DNA of 46,507 nucleotides from contig CAJUPU010000024.1 of the NCBI GenBank assembly GCA_910588495.1, forward strand, positions 1-46,507. Reading direction: 5' to 3'. This DNA comes from an uncultured Oscillospiraceae bacterium (GTDB lineage Bacteria; Bacillota; Clostridia; Oscillospirales; Oscillospiraceae). This document shows positions 1-8,144 of the stretch, one piece after another. A model generated the notes under the pieces. The model did not search any database. It was not told the origin of the DNA and saw only the letters and a program-made list of their open reading frames with translations. The translations under genes were made by a program, and so were the position numbers. Position 1 is the stretch's first letter; every line of letters starts with the position of its first letter.

Positions 1-1
1 G

Positions 2-76
2 CTTTGGCACGAGACGGACGAAACCCCCGGCTGGCTGCCGAGGGTTCCAACCAAACTTATTGTAATAGGGGGTTAA
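2..76 (+). CDS. Possible C-terminal tail of an upstream element gene (partial)
   Basis: The frame starting at base 2 is open and ends at a TAA at 74-76, six bases before the recombinase start. The last residues read as PTKLIVIGG. This would fit the end of a small gene, such as an excisionase-like partner placed directly before an integrase. The piece is too short to recognise, and another frame is also open here, so it may be chance. The same stretch holds an imperfect GC hairpin (about 24-44). Confidence 0.2.
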   Translation, partial: LWHETDETPGWLPRVPTKLIVIGG

Positions 77-82
77 ATTCGT

Positions 83-1249
83 ATGGTAGCAGGACATCTG
101 CAAGAGAAGAAAGGCTATTTTTATATTGTCTTGAGTTACCCGGATGTATCCGGGAAAAGAAAGACAAAGCGGATACCCACAAGCCTGCCCGTAAAGGGCA
201 GCAAGAAAAAAGCGGAAAAGCTGTTAATGGAAGCGCGCCGGCAATTTGAGCCGGAGTGCAGGCCGATTCAAGACGATGTACTGTTCTCTGACTTCATGCT
301 CCAATGGCTTGTGATCGTAAAGCCGACAATCGCCATTACAACCTATTCCTCGTATTCCAACATGGTCAAAGGCATTATCGTCCCACACTTCAAGGAACGC
401 GGTATCATGCTGAAGCAACTCCGGCCTACTGATATTCAAGCCTTTTATATGGAGCAGCTCAAGCGTGTAAAGGCTAACTCTGTGATCCATTATCACGCCA
501 ACATTCATAAGGCATTGAAGTATGCGGTGAAAATCGATTTACTGGACAGCAACCCCGCAGATAAGGTTGAACGTCCGAAAAAGAATCCCTTTATGGGAAG
601 TTTTTATGACAGCGATGAGGTGGAAAAACTCTTTGAAGCCGCCAAGGGGACTCTGCTTGAAATTCCAGTACTCCTCGGTGCCTTTTATGGCTTGCGCCGG
701 AGCGAGGTGTTAGGGCTGAAATGGAACGCAATCGACTTTCAAAGTAACACGATCACCGTCAAGCACGCAGTCACATCCTACAATCTCGACGGCAAGCATA
801 TCCAAGTGGCACAGGATACCACAAAAACAAAATCCAGCTTACGGGTATTGCCGCTGGTTCCCGCCTTCCGGGAAAAGCTGTTAGAGTTGAGGGATTATCA
901 GAAAGAGTGCAAGTGTCTATGCGGGAAGTGCTATAACAAGCAATACCAGGAATACATCTGCGTAGATGAAATGGGAAAACTGATTTCTCCCCACTACCTG
1001 ACATCCGCCTTTCCCAAGCTGCTCGAAAAAAACGGATTGCGGCGTATCACATTTCATAATCTCCGCCATAGCTGTGCCTCATTCCTGCTGGCGAACAGCG
1101 TTCCGATGAAACAGATTCAGGAATGGCTGGGGCATAGTGACTTCTCGACCACCGCCAATGTCCACGCACATCTGGATTACAATTCCAAGCTGTCCTCTGC
1201 CGATGCTATGGTAAGTGGGTTGAGCGGTGCGTTGCAGGCAATCAAGTGA
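83..1249 (+). CDS. Tyrosine recombinase / integrase with nucleophile Tyr replaced by His
   Basis: 388 residues, a full-length site-specific recombinase of the Tn916/phage integrase type. It would cut and rejoin element ends through a covalent DNA-Tyr bond. An N-terminal arm-binding domain (about 1-60) is followed by a core-binding SAM-like domain (about 65-160) and the catalytic domain (about 175-388). Visible catalytic residues are Arg205 (GLRRSE), Lys near 248-250, His325 and Arg328 (HNLRH) and His351 (LGHSD). The position normally occupied by the Tyr nucleophile (family pattern xxYAHLD) is His361, in NVHAHLD; a Tyr does occur five residues on (366). A Cys cluster (276, 278, 280, 283) interrupts the catalytic domain. 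The GGGGG ribosome binding site lies about ten bases before the ATG. Base composition is clearly less GC-rich than the rest of the window, as expected of a transferred element. Without the nucleophile it is probably inactive, unless Tyr366 substitutes. Confidence 0.93.
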   Translation: MVAGHLQEKKGYFYIVLSYPDVSGKRKTKRIPTSLPVKGSKKKAEKLLMEARRQFEPECRPIQDDVLFSDFMLQWLVIVKPTIAITTYSSYSNMVKGIIVPHFKERGIMLKQLRPTDIQAFYMEQLKRVKANSVIHYHANIHKALKYAVKIDLLDSNPADKVERPKKNPFMGSFYDSDEVEKLFEAAKGTLLEIPVLLGAFYGLRRSEVLGLKWNAIDFQSNTITVKHAVTSYNLDGKHIQVAQDTTKTKSSLRVLPLVPAFREKLLELRDYQKECKCLCGKCYNKQYQEYICVDEMGKLISPHYLTSAFPKLLEKNGLRRITFHNLRHSCASFLLANSVPMKQIQEWLGHSDFSTTANVHAHLDYNSKLSSADAMVSGLSGALQAIK

Positions 1250-1324
1250 CCCCGCAGGCGTATTGCAGACCACGAAGCAAATACGCCGCTACATAGTGGG
1301 TTCGGATCACAGCTTTCATAGACG

Positions 1325-1360
1325 TTTTAGGAGAGAACTATGCCATTTTAGGAGAGAACT
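1325..1360 (+). repeat. Two 15-bp direct repeats, 21 bp apart (candidate integrase arm sites)
   Basis: TTTTAGGAGAGAACT occurs at 1325-1339 and again, identically, at 1346-1360. The 21-bp period is two helical turns. It sits between the recombinase gene and the tRNA 3' end, where arm-type binding sites of tyrosine recombinases are normally found. The match is seen directly; the role as arm sites is inferred. Confidence 0.65.
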
Positions 1361-1385
1361 GGCGGTCAAATTGAGGAAGGCCAGA

Positions 1386-1426
1386 CAAAAAAGAAAAGCC
1401 TACAAACGGCGCAAACCCGCTTGTAG
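1386..1426 (-). terminator. Intrinsic terminator after tRNA-Ser
   Basis: Read on the minus strand, a 10-bp stem (1417-1426 with 1400-1409, one G-U pair) with a 7-base loop is followed by a T-rich run (complement of 1386-1398). It lies 11 bases past the tRNA CCA end and would end the tRNA transcript. If an element is integrated at the tRNA, this terminator lies on the element side and was probably brought in with it. Confidence 0.75.
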
Positions 1427-1437
1427 ACTGATCTTTT

Positions 1438-1465
1438 TGGCGCAGCGGGAGGGATTCGAACCCTC
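1438..1465. other. Candidate attachment site at the 3' end of tRNA-Ser
   Basis: A recombinase gene with arm-like repeats abuts the 3' end of an intact tRNA, and base composition changes at this point. The T-arm/acceptor portion of the tRNA is the usual core site for such integrases. The second copy would lie outside the window on the left, so the exact core cannot be fixed here. Confidence 0.45.
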
Positions 1466-1526
1466 GTGGGATTGCTCCCAAACTGATTTCGAGTCAGCCC
1501 CGTTATGACCACTTCGATACCGCTGC
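1438..1526 (-). tRNA. tRNA-Ser (anticodon CGA)
   Basis: The acceptor stem GCAGCGG/CCGCTGC, discriminator G and encoded CCA are visible at the ends. The T-loop GTTCGAATC is intact, a long variable arm is present as expected for serine tRNA, and the anticodon loop CTCGAAA gives anticodon CGA (reads UCG). The length is 89 bases including CCA. The gene is intact. Its 3' end faces the recombinase gene, so it is the likely integration target of the element at the left edge. Confidence 0.95.
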
Positions 1527-1541
1527 ATATCTGTCTCTATT

Positions 1542-1570
1542 AAGATACCCTATTTTCGCCGAAATGTCAA
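1542..1570 (-). promoter_or_regulatory. Promoter of tRNA-Ser
   Basis: On the minus strand TTGACA (1565-1570) is followed by 17 bases and TATCTT (1542-1547), 15 bases before the mature tRNA 5' end. Confidence 0.75.
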
Positions 1571-1601
1571 GGCGGCCGCGCGCCGTCCCTCTCCATTTGC
1601 C

Positions 1602-1639
1602 GCGGGCGCGTCCCATCCGGGACGCGCCCGCAGCCTTTT
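1602..1639. terminator. Terminator hairpin after the hybrid kinase gene
   Basis: A perfect 13-bp GC stem (1602-1614 with 1619-1631) has a 4-base loop. On the plus strand a T-run follows (1635-1639). On the minus strand, where the kinase operon ends, the T-run is missing. It probably serves as the end of the kinase operon. Confidence 0.6.
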
Positions 1640-1654
1640 TCCCTCAGTGGGCCG

Positions 1655-4600
1655 CTAGGCCAGCAGATCCTGCAACAGCTCCATCAGCTTGGGGATGTCG
1701 ATGGGCTTGGCGATGTGGCCGTTCATCCCCGCCTCCAGCGCCGCACGGCGGTCCTCGTCGAAGGCGTTGGCCGTCATGGCGATGATGGGGATGCCCGCGA
1801 CCCTTGGATCGTCCAGCGCCCTGATCTTCTCAGTGGCCTCGTAGCCGTTCATGATGGGCATTTGGATGTCCATGAGGATCAGGTCGTACTGCCCCGGGGC
1901 ACACCGCCCCATCCGCTCCACGGCGGCCTCGCCGTCGTCGGCCACCTCTACCACGAAGCCCGCGCCCTGGAGGATCTCCACAGCGATCTCCTGGTTCAGC
2001 TCGTTGTCCTCCACCAGCAGCACCTTTTTCCCCGCGAAGGACACGGCCTGCGTCTCATCGTCCTTCTCCTTCTGGGCCGCGAAGGGGGACTCCAGCACCT
2101 CCCGCAGCTCGGACAGGAAGATGGGCTTGGAGCAGAAGGCGGTGACGCCCGCCGCCCTGGCCTCCTCCTCGATGTCCGACCAGTCGTAGGCGGTGAGGAT
2201 GATGATGGGCTTTTCGTCCCCGATGATAGTCCGGACCCGGCGCACCACCTCCACCCCGTTCATGTCGGGCATGAGCCAGTCGATGATGAAGGCGGCGTAC
2301 TCGTCCCCCTGCTCCCAGGCCAGCTTGGTGCGCAGCACCGCCTCCTTGCCGGAGGTGGTCCAGTCCGGGCGCATCCCCACGGTGGCCAGCATCTTGGTCA
2401 CGCTGGAGCAGGTGTTGAAATCGTCGTCGGCCACCAGCGCCCGCAGCCCCTTGAGCTGGGGGATCTCCTCCTGCCGCACAGGGCCGGAGCAGGTCTTGAG
2501 CTGAAGGGACACAGTGAAGGTGGTCCCCTTGCCCTCCTCGCTGGTCACAGAGATGGTCCCGTCCATCATGTCCACGATGTTCTTGGTGATGGCCATGCCC
2601 AGCCCCGTGCCCTGTATGCCGCTGACGGTGCTGGTCCGCTCCCGCTCGAAGGGGTCGAACACATGGGTCAGGAATTCCCGGCTCATGCCGATGCCGGTGT
2701 CCTTCACCTGGAACTCGTAGGACGCCCGGCCCTCGGCCGCCGCTCCCTTCTGGAGCACCCGGACGCTGACGATCCCTCCGGGCATGGTGAACTTCATGGC
2801 GTTGCTCAACAGGTTGAGCAGCACCTGGTTCAGCCGCAGCTTGTCGCACAGCACGTGCTCGTTGACCACGTCCGCCGTGTCGATGTAGAACTCCAACTGC
2901 TTGGAGGCGATGTCCGCCTGCACGATGGTCTTGAGGTCGTGCATGATCTCGGGCAGGGAGGTCTCTTTCTCCTCGATCTTCACTTTGCCGCTCTCGATCC
3001 GGCTCATGTCCAGCACATCGTTGATCAGACTGAGCAGATGGTTGCTGGAGGTGGTGATCTTGGCTAAGTAATCCTGGACCTGCTCGGTGTTGTCGATGTG
3101 GGCGGCGGCCAGGGAGGTGAAGCCGATGATGGCGTTCATGGGGGTGCGGATGTCGTGGGACATGTTGTTCAGGAAGGTGGTCTTGGCCCGGTTGGCGTGC
3201 TGGGCGACGGCCAGGGCGTCCTGGAGGTCGATCTTCTGCCGCTCCAGCTGCTCCGCCATCCGCTTGGCGTCGTCCACATCCAAAAACAATCCCACGAAGG
3301 TCATGGGGGAACCGTCCTCCCGCCGGGACAGCCGCCCGGCGGAGTGGAACCACCGCCACCCGGCGTGCCTGGTGAGCAGGCGGTACTCCACGTCGTACAC
3401 CGTGCCCCCGGTGTAGTCCTGCACCGCGGCCCAATAGGCCTCCAGCACCCGGTCCCGGTCCTCGTCGTGGAGCAGCTCCGACCAGGATTCCAGCACGTTG
3501 GGGAAATCCTCCTCGCTCTCGTAGCCCAGCATGTTCCGGAACACATGGGACCAGGTGCACGACACCATGTTGGCATCCTCATCGAAGTCCATGCTCCACT
3601 GGCCCGAGCCCATGGCGGCGTGGATCATGTCCATGGCCACCTGCTCCCGCTCCACCTGGGCATAGGCCGCCCGGATCCTGGCGCCGTCCGCCTTCTCCTG
3701 CTCCAGCAGGATCCGGGCGCTGCGCCTGGACTGGGCGATCAGGGCCAGGAACACCCCCAGCATGACCAGCACCGTGATCACGATCTGGATGATGCTCCGG
3801 CGCATCATCCCCGAGCTGATCGAGCCGATCTGGTCGCTGATGACGTTGTCCCGGATCAGGATGGTGAGCATCCAGTCGGTGCCCTCCACCGGGACATAGC
3901 ACAGGTCCTCGTGCACGTTCTCATAGTGGAAGGAGATCTGGCCGGGGGTCCCGTCCTGGAAATCCTGGAGCAGCTCGGCATAGCTGGAGCCCGGCTCCAT
4001 CCGGGCCTTCTTCAGCGCGTCCAGCAGATTCTGGCCCGAGGAGAGGTATCCGAAATCGTTCTCCGAGAGGCTCTCCCCGCTGCGGTGGTACAGGTTGCAG
4101 TAGGTCACGTTGCCGTCCCCCTGCAGGGTGAGGGAGCTGAGCATCTCGCTGACGTTGAGCTGGATGAAGCAGGCCTCGATCCGGGCGCCCTGGAACACCA
4201 CCCCCTCCACGGGGATGGCCAGCACCACCTGCTTCCGGGCCCCATAGAGGTTGGACATGCTGATCGACGGCCCGGTGAGCTCCTGGGACAGGAAGGGATA
4301 GCGGCTCAGGCCGGATGCGGTGCTGTGCTGGGTATAGACGATGCCGTTCTCATCCACCAGGGCGAATTTGCTCACCCCGTACAGCCGCTTCACCCGCCCC
4401 AGGAACCGCCGCAGGGACTCCTGGGACTCCAGGTCGGAGCTCTCTATCACCGCCAGCGCCCGCTCCATGTAGGCGTAGTTGTTGTTCAGCTCCTCCGACA
4501 CCACCTGGGCCCGCCGCCCGGCCAGCTCCTCCAGGTAGAACTCGCTGACCCGGGCCACCGCCTGGTTGGTGCTGGTCTGGGCGCTGGTGGCCACCCACAC

Positions 4601-4726
4601 CGTGGTGAGGAGCAGGATGATGGCGATGATGAGCCCGCCCCATATGGCAAAGGCCACGGTCTGCCGCCTCTGCGTTTTGTCGATGCCGCTGTGGTGTGAC
4701 TGCTCCATGTCTCTTCTTCCCGCCAT
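1655..4726 (-). CDS. Hybrid sensor histidine kinase with two receiver domains
   Basis: 1023 residues, membrane bound. Transmembrane segments lie at about 23-48 and 311-333 and flank an extracytoplasmic sensor of about 260 residues. A PAS domain (about 365-490), a HisKA domain with phospho-acceptor His524 (SHDIRTP), an ATPase domain (N642, DTGIG 676-680, GTGLG 706-710) and two receivers follow. Receiver 1 has Asp767-769, acceptor Asp816 and Lys867; receiver 2 has Glu906/Asp907, acceptor Asp953 and Lys1007. There is no DNA-binding output domain, so the final partner must be elsewhere. The start is three bases after the stop of the binding-protein gene. A second in-frame ATG at 4708 has a better-placed GGGAAG site and may be the real start. 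Co-transcription with a periplasmic-type binding protein suggests the kinase reads that protein's ligand state. Confidence 0.95.
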   Translation of the reverse strand: MAGRRDMEQSHHSGIDKTQRRQTVAFAIWGGLIIAIILLLTTVWVATSAQTSTNQAVARVSEFYLEELAGRRAQVVSEELNNNYAYMERALAVIESSDLESQESLRRFLGRVKRLYGVSKFALVDENGIVYTQHSTASGLSRYPFLSQELTGPSISMSNLYGARKQVVLAIPVEGVVFQGARIEACFIQLNVSEMLSSLTLQGDGNVTYCNLYHRSGESLSENDFGYLSSGQNLLDALKKARMEPGSSYAELLQDFQDGTPGQISFHYENVHEDLCYVPVEGTDWMLTILIRDNVISDQIGSISSGMMRRSIIQIVITVLVMLGVFLALIAQSRRSARILLEQEKADGARIRAAYAQVEREQVAMDMIHAAMGSGQWSMDFDEDANMVSCTWSHVFRNMLGYESEEDFPNVLESWSELLHDEDRDRVLEAYWAAVQDYTGGTVYDVEYRLLTRHAGWRWFHSAGRLSRREDGSPMTFVGLFLDVDDAKRMAEQLERQKIDLQDALAVAQHANRAKTTFLNNMSHDIRTPMNAIIGFTSLAAAHIDNTEQVQDYLAKITTSSNHLLSLINDVLDMSRIESGKVKIEEKETSLPEIMHDLKTIVQADIASKQLEFYIDTADVVNEHVLCDKLRLNQVLLNLLSNAMKFTMPGGIVSVRVLQKGAAAEGRASYEFQVKDTGIGMSREFLTHVFDPFERERTSTVSGIQGTGLGMAITKNIVDMMDGTISVTSEEGKGTTFTVSLQLKTCSGPVRQEEIPQLKGLRALVADDDFNTCSSVTKMLATVGMRPDWTTSGKEAVLRTKLAWEQGDEYAAFIIDWLMPDMNGVEVVRRVRTIIGDEKPIIILTAYDWSDIEEEARAAGVTAFCSKPIFLSELREVLESPFAAQKEKDDETQAVSFAGKKVLLVEDNELNQEIAVEILQGAGFVVEVADDGEAAVERMGRCAPGQYDLILMDIQMPIMNGYEATEKIRALDDPRVAGIPIIAMTANAFDEDRRAALEAGMNGHIAKPIDIPKLMELLQDLLA

Positions 4727-4729
4727 TTC

Positions 4730-5830
4730 TCAGTCGATCACGCCGTACAGGGTGCGCAGCATGTCCGCCGCGCCGTTCTGATAGACGATCGTCGTAGTCT
4801 CCTGGGTCTTTTCCGGATATGCCTCCCCGGGAAGCACCCCGTCGGCGATCATCACCGCCACCTGGACGGTGTCGAAGCCGATGGAGTAGCAGTCCTGCAC
4901 CCCCAGGGCGTAGATGGTCCCGTCCCGCAGATAGCCCAGGGCCTCCTGGTCGTGGTCCATGCCCACGATCACCACCTGCCCCTGGCGGCCCGCCTCGATC
5001 ACCGCCCGGGCCGCCCCCACCGGGTTGCTCATATTGCAGCACACGATGCCCGCCAGGTCGGGGTGGCGCTCCAAAAACTGCTTGGTGTAGGCATAGGCCT
5101 TTTCCACCGTGTCCTCATCATATTCCAGCTCCACGATCTCCATGCCGGGGTGCTGCTCGATGACGCTTTGCACCCCCAGGGCCCGCTCCTCGTGGCAGGG
5201 CGCCCCCGGCGTGCCCACCAGCACGGCCACCTTGCCCCTGCCCTCCAGCTTCTCGCACAGGGCTTGGGTCAGCTCCGCCCCATCCTCGAAGTTGTGGGTG
5301 TTTCCCACATAGGCGATGCGCAGGCAGCCGTCCTCCCGGGAGGCGTCGGAGCTGGAGAAGGTCATGACCTTGTGCCCCGCCTCCATCAGCGCGTTGATGG
5401 CCGGGGTCACCGCGCCCACGTCCGCCACGTCCACGCCGATCACGTCGAAGTCCCGGCCCGCGGCCTCTTCCAGCCGCCGGATCTGGTCCTGGGCGGAGGC
5501 GGCGGAGGGCGCCAGGTACTCATAGTCGATCACCACGCCCCGCTCCTCCTCATACTGGCGGGCGGCGTCCTCGATGCCCAGGGCCACCGCGTCCCACCAG
5601 GGGTGGACGGTCTTGTAGGTGAAATAGAAGCTGTACTCCTTCTGTTTCGGGGCGTAGCCATCCAGCTCCCGGTCGAAGCGGACCACCTGGACCTCCTCGT
5701 CCACCGGCTGACTGACCGCCGCCGGGCTGGGGTCCGGGGGCGTCTCCCCCCGGCAGCCGCCCAGACCCAGGGCGAACACGCCCAGCGCCGCCAAAGCCAG
5801 CGCGCCCCGCCGCCCTCTTTTTACCATCAT
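4730..5830 (-). CDS. Lipoprotein substrate-binding protein, ribose/galactose-binding type
   Basis: 366 residues. A basic N-terminus, hydrophobic stretch and lipobox (LGGC, Cys about 26) mark an exported lipoprotein. A low-complexity linker is followed by the two-lobe periplasmic-binding fold of family 1/4: an opening YKTVHPWWDAVALGIEDAA segment, a VIGVDVAD strand, a YVGN segment and a VGMDHD hinge-side motif, which are typical of sugar-binding proteins. There is no ABC permease or ATPase nearby. The gene instead sits three bases upstream of a hybrid histidine kinase, which points to a receptor role rather than transport. The ligand cannot be told from sequence. The start has AGGAG about 11 bases upstream; a second ATG follows directly. 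Confidence 0.9.
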   Translation of the reverse strand: MMVKRGRRGALALAALGVFALGLGGCRGETPPDPSPAAVSQPVDEEVQVVRFDRELDGYAPKQKEYSFYFTYKTVHPWWDAVALGIEDAARQYEEERGVVIDYEYLAPSAASAQDQIRRLEEAAGRDFDVIGVDVADVGAVTPAINALMEAGHKVMTFSSSDASREDGCLRIAYVGNTHNFEDGAELTQALCEKLEGRGKVAVLVGTPGAPCHEERALGVQSVIEQHPGMEIVELEYDEDTVEKAYAYTKQFLERHPDLAGIVCCNMSNPVGAARAVIEAGRQGQVVIVGMDHDQEALGYLRDGTIYALGVQDCYSIGFDTVQVAVMIADGVLPGEAYPEKTQETTTIVYQNGAADMLRTLYGVID

Positions 5831-5869
5831 GGCTGACCCGCTCCTCTCCCAGCCGTCGTTTTCCAGTTC

Positions 5870-5898
5870 AGCTTACCATATCGAGGGCCGAAACACAA
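5870..5898 (-). promoter_or_regulatory. Possible promoter of the binding protein/kinase operon
   Basis: On the minus strand TTGTGT (5893-5898), a 17-base spacer and TAAGCT (5870-5875) preceded by TGG (extended -10) lie about 40 bases before the start codon. The hexamers are weak. Confidence 0.35.
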
Positions 5899-5933
5899 GT
5901 GCCACTTGCGCCCCGGCGGGCCGGAAACGGCCC

Positions 5934-5953
5934 CCGGTCCCCGCTGGGACCGG
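5934..5953 (-). terminator. Hairpin after the chemotaxis receptor gene
   Basis: A perfect 8-bp stem (CCGGTCCC/GGGACCGG) has a 4-base loop and lies 28 bases past the MCP stop. There is no clear T-run, so termination efficiency is uncertain. Confidence 0.4.
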
Positions 5954-5980
5954 AGGCCGCCTGCCCGCGTCTTGTACGGC

Positions 5981-7954
5981 TCAGCCCTTTGCCAGGGTGA
6001 ACTCGTCCACCAGCTGCTTCAGCCCGGCGGCCTCGGCGGACAGCTCCTGGCTGGCGGCAGCGCTCTCCTGGGCGGTGGCGGAGTTGGTCTGCACCACGCT
6101 GGAGATCTGCTCGATGCCCTCGGTGACCTGGGTGATGGACTCGGTCTGCTCCTCCACCGCCTTGACCACGATCTCCATCTGGGTGGTGACGTTGCCCGCG
6201 ATGTCGTTGGTCTTTTGCAGGGAATCGGTGACCATTCCCACCACCCGGCTGCCCTCGGTGACGGCGGCGATGGACCCGCCGATCAGCTCCTTGGTGGCCT
6301 TGGCGGCCTCGTCGGACTTGGAGGCCAGGTTGCGCACCTCGTCGGCCACCACGGCAAAGCCCTTGCCGGCGCTGCCCGCCCGGGCGGCCTCCACGGCGGC
6401 GTTCAGCGCCAGGATGTTGGTCTGGAAGGCGATGTTCTCGATGGCGGCGATGATCTTGGAGATCTCCTCGGAGGAGCTGGAGATCTTCTCCATGGCCTCG
6501 TTCAGGTCCTTGACATAGCCGACGCTGGTGCCCAGCTGGGCGCCGGCCTGGGCCACGAACTGGCCCGCCTGCTCCGCCGCGGCGGCGGTGCGCTTGGCGC
6601 TGGAGGATATCTCGTTGACGGTGGCCGCCAGCTCCTCCACCGCGCTGGCCTGCTCCATGGAGCCCTGGCTCAGGGTCTGGGCGCCGGTGGACACCTGGCC
6701 GCTGGCGCCGGACACCTGCCCGGCGGCGGAGTCGATCTGCCGCATGGTGCCGCTCAGCTCCAGCTTCAGGTTGCGCATGGACAGCAGGATGCTCTGGAAT
6801 TCGCCCACATAGGCGTCCCGGTGGTCGGAATTGACGTCGAAGTCCTTATTGGCCATCTCGTTGAGCAGATAGCCGATGTCGGCGATGATGGTGTTCAGCC
6901 CCGCCACCATGTCCGCGGTGGAGCGGGTCAGCTCCGCCGTCTCGTCCCGCCCGGCGGTCTGGGGAACGGGAGAGCTCAGATCCCCCTCCACCAGCTGCTT
7001 CATCCGCACGCACACCGCCCGCATGGGCACGCTGATGTTGGTGGACAGCTTCAGCGCCACCACGATGGAGGCCAGGGCGGAGGCCAGGACCACCAGGATA
7101 TTGATCAGGATGCCGATGTATGTATCCGTCAGGTAGTCCTTCTTCATGGCGGTGACGGCCACGCTCCAGCCGTCGGTGCCCTCCACCGGGGCATAGGCCG
7201 CGTAGCGGGGGCCGTCGGCGTCGTGGAAGCTGCCGAAGCCGTTCCGGCCCTGGCGCATCTCGCCGTGGATGGCCGCCAGCTCCTTCAGGGAGCGGTCGTT
7301 CTGGGCGTCCCGCTCCACGTTCTGGGTGGTGATGGTGTCCAGGGTGACGTCGGCGATGGTGTCGCCGTTTTTATTGATCATGTAGGCCCGGCTGTTCTGG
7401 CTGACCTTGATGGAGGACACGATGTCGTTCAAAAAGGTCTCCGGGGGCACGAAATAGACCACGCCCACGATGCCCGCGTCCTTGTTCCCGCCGTCGTAAA
7501 GGGGGGCGGCCACCATGATGGACAGCTCCCCGGTGATCTTGCTGACCAGCGGCTCGGACACATAGACCTTGCCCCCCATGGCCTGCTGGACATACTCCCG
7601 GTCGGAGTAGTCCTTGCCGTCGAAGATGCTCAGTCCGTCTGCGCCGATGATATTGCCCCGCTGGAAGCCGTGCATGGCCGCCCGCTCGTCGATGACGGCA
7701 CGTTTTTCCGCCACCGGCACCTCCGGGTCGGACAGCTGGGCGATGCAGCCGGTGTCCATGGCCACGTTGGCATAGGCGGTGAGCTCCTGCTGGATGCGCT
7801 CCGCCGCCAGCACGGCGGTCTGGCTCATCATCTGGTCCACCGTGGCGATGGTGCTGCGGTAGTTCAAGGCGATGCTGGTGCCCCCCACCAGGACCAGCGC
7901 GGTCAGCACTGTGGCCATCAAACAGACCGTGATCTTTTTTCGGATACTATCCAT
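5981..7954 (-). CDS. Methyl-accepting chemotaxis protein
   Basis: 657 residues, an inner-membrane chemoreceptor. An N-terminal transmembrane helix (about 8-30) leads into a double-Cache sensor domain (about 35-280; YINKNGD- and WSVAVTAM-type motifs). A second transmembrane helix (about 285-310), a HAMP domain and a long cytoplasmic signalling coiled coil follow. The hairpin tip contains the conserved segment with IAFQTNILALNAAVEAARAG, which contacts CheA/CheW. There is no C-terminal NWETF-type pentapeptide tether. GAGGTGGA precedes the ATG. Transcribed alone from a strong vegetative-type promoter, it lies next to a binding protein and kinase that may share the same cue. No che or flagellar genes are in the window. 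Confidence 0.96.
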   Translation of the reverse strand: MDSIRKKITVCLMATVLTALVLVGGTSIALNYRSTIATVDQMMSQTAVLAAERIQQELTAYANVAMDTGCIAQLSDPEVPVAEKRAVIDERAAMHGFQRGNIIGADGLSIFDGKDYSDREYVQQAMGGKVYVSEPLVSKITGELSIMVAAPLYDGGNKDAGIVGVVYFVPPETFLNDIVSSIKVSQNSRAYMINKNGDTIADVTLDTITTQNVERDAQNDRSLKELAAIHGEMRQGRNGFGSFHDADGPRYAAYAPVEGTDGWSVAVTAMKKDYLTDTYIGILINILVVLASALASIVVALKLSTNISVPMRAVCVRMKQLVEGDLSSPVPQTAGRDETAELTRSTADMVAGLNTIIADIGYLLNEMANKDFDVNSDHRDAYVGEFQSILLSMRNLKLELSGTMRQIDSAAGQVSGASGQVSTGAQTLSQGSMEQASAVEELAATVNEISSSAKRTAAAAEQAGQFVAQAGAQLGTSVGYVKDLNEAMEKISSSSEEISKIIAAIENIAFQTNILALNAAVEAARAGSAGKGFAVVADEVRNLASKSDEAAKATKELIGGSIAAVTEGSRVVGMVTDSLQKTNDIAGNVTTQMEIVVKAVEEQTESITQVTEGIEQISSVVQTNSATAQESAAASQELSAEAAGLKQLVDEFTLAKG

Positions 7955-8014
7955 CTCTGTCCACCTCTACAAACTCCATAACTGGCCCCGGGCGAACCCG
8001 CGGCCGCCTCCCCT

Positions 8015-8044
8015 ATTATAGGAGGTCTACCGCCTGTTTGTCAA
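8015..8044 (-). promoter_or_regulatory. Strong promoter of the chemotaxis receptor
   Basis: Consensus TTGACA (8039-8044), an 18-base spacer and consensus TATAAT (8015-8020) on the minus strand. This is a housekeeping sigma promoter, not the SigD type often used for chemotaxis genes. Confidence 0.85.
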
Positions 8045-8094
8045 TGGGCCGGGCGCTTCCATAGGGCCGAAAAACCGCCAATCATAAAGATTCA

Positions 8095-8118
8095 GCCGCC
8101 CCCAGGCCCGGAGGCGGC
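8095..8118 (-). terminator. Weak hairpin after cls
   Basis: A 6-bp GCCGCC/GGCGGC stem (8095-8100 with 8113-8118) lies 27 bases past the cls stop and is followed on the minus strand by a short T-containing tail. Confidence 0.3.
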
Positions 8119-8144
8119 CGATTTTTCCATTTTCCGGAAACGCT

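Noticed and set aside
1227..1508. Small plus-strand gene between recombinase and tRNA
   Set aside because: It would run through the tRNA gene and terminator on the opposite strand, has no ribosome site and no recognisable protein.
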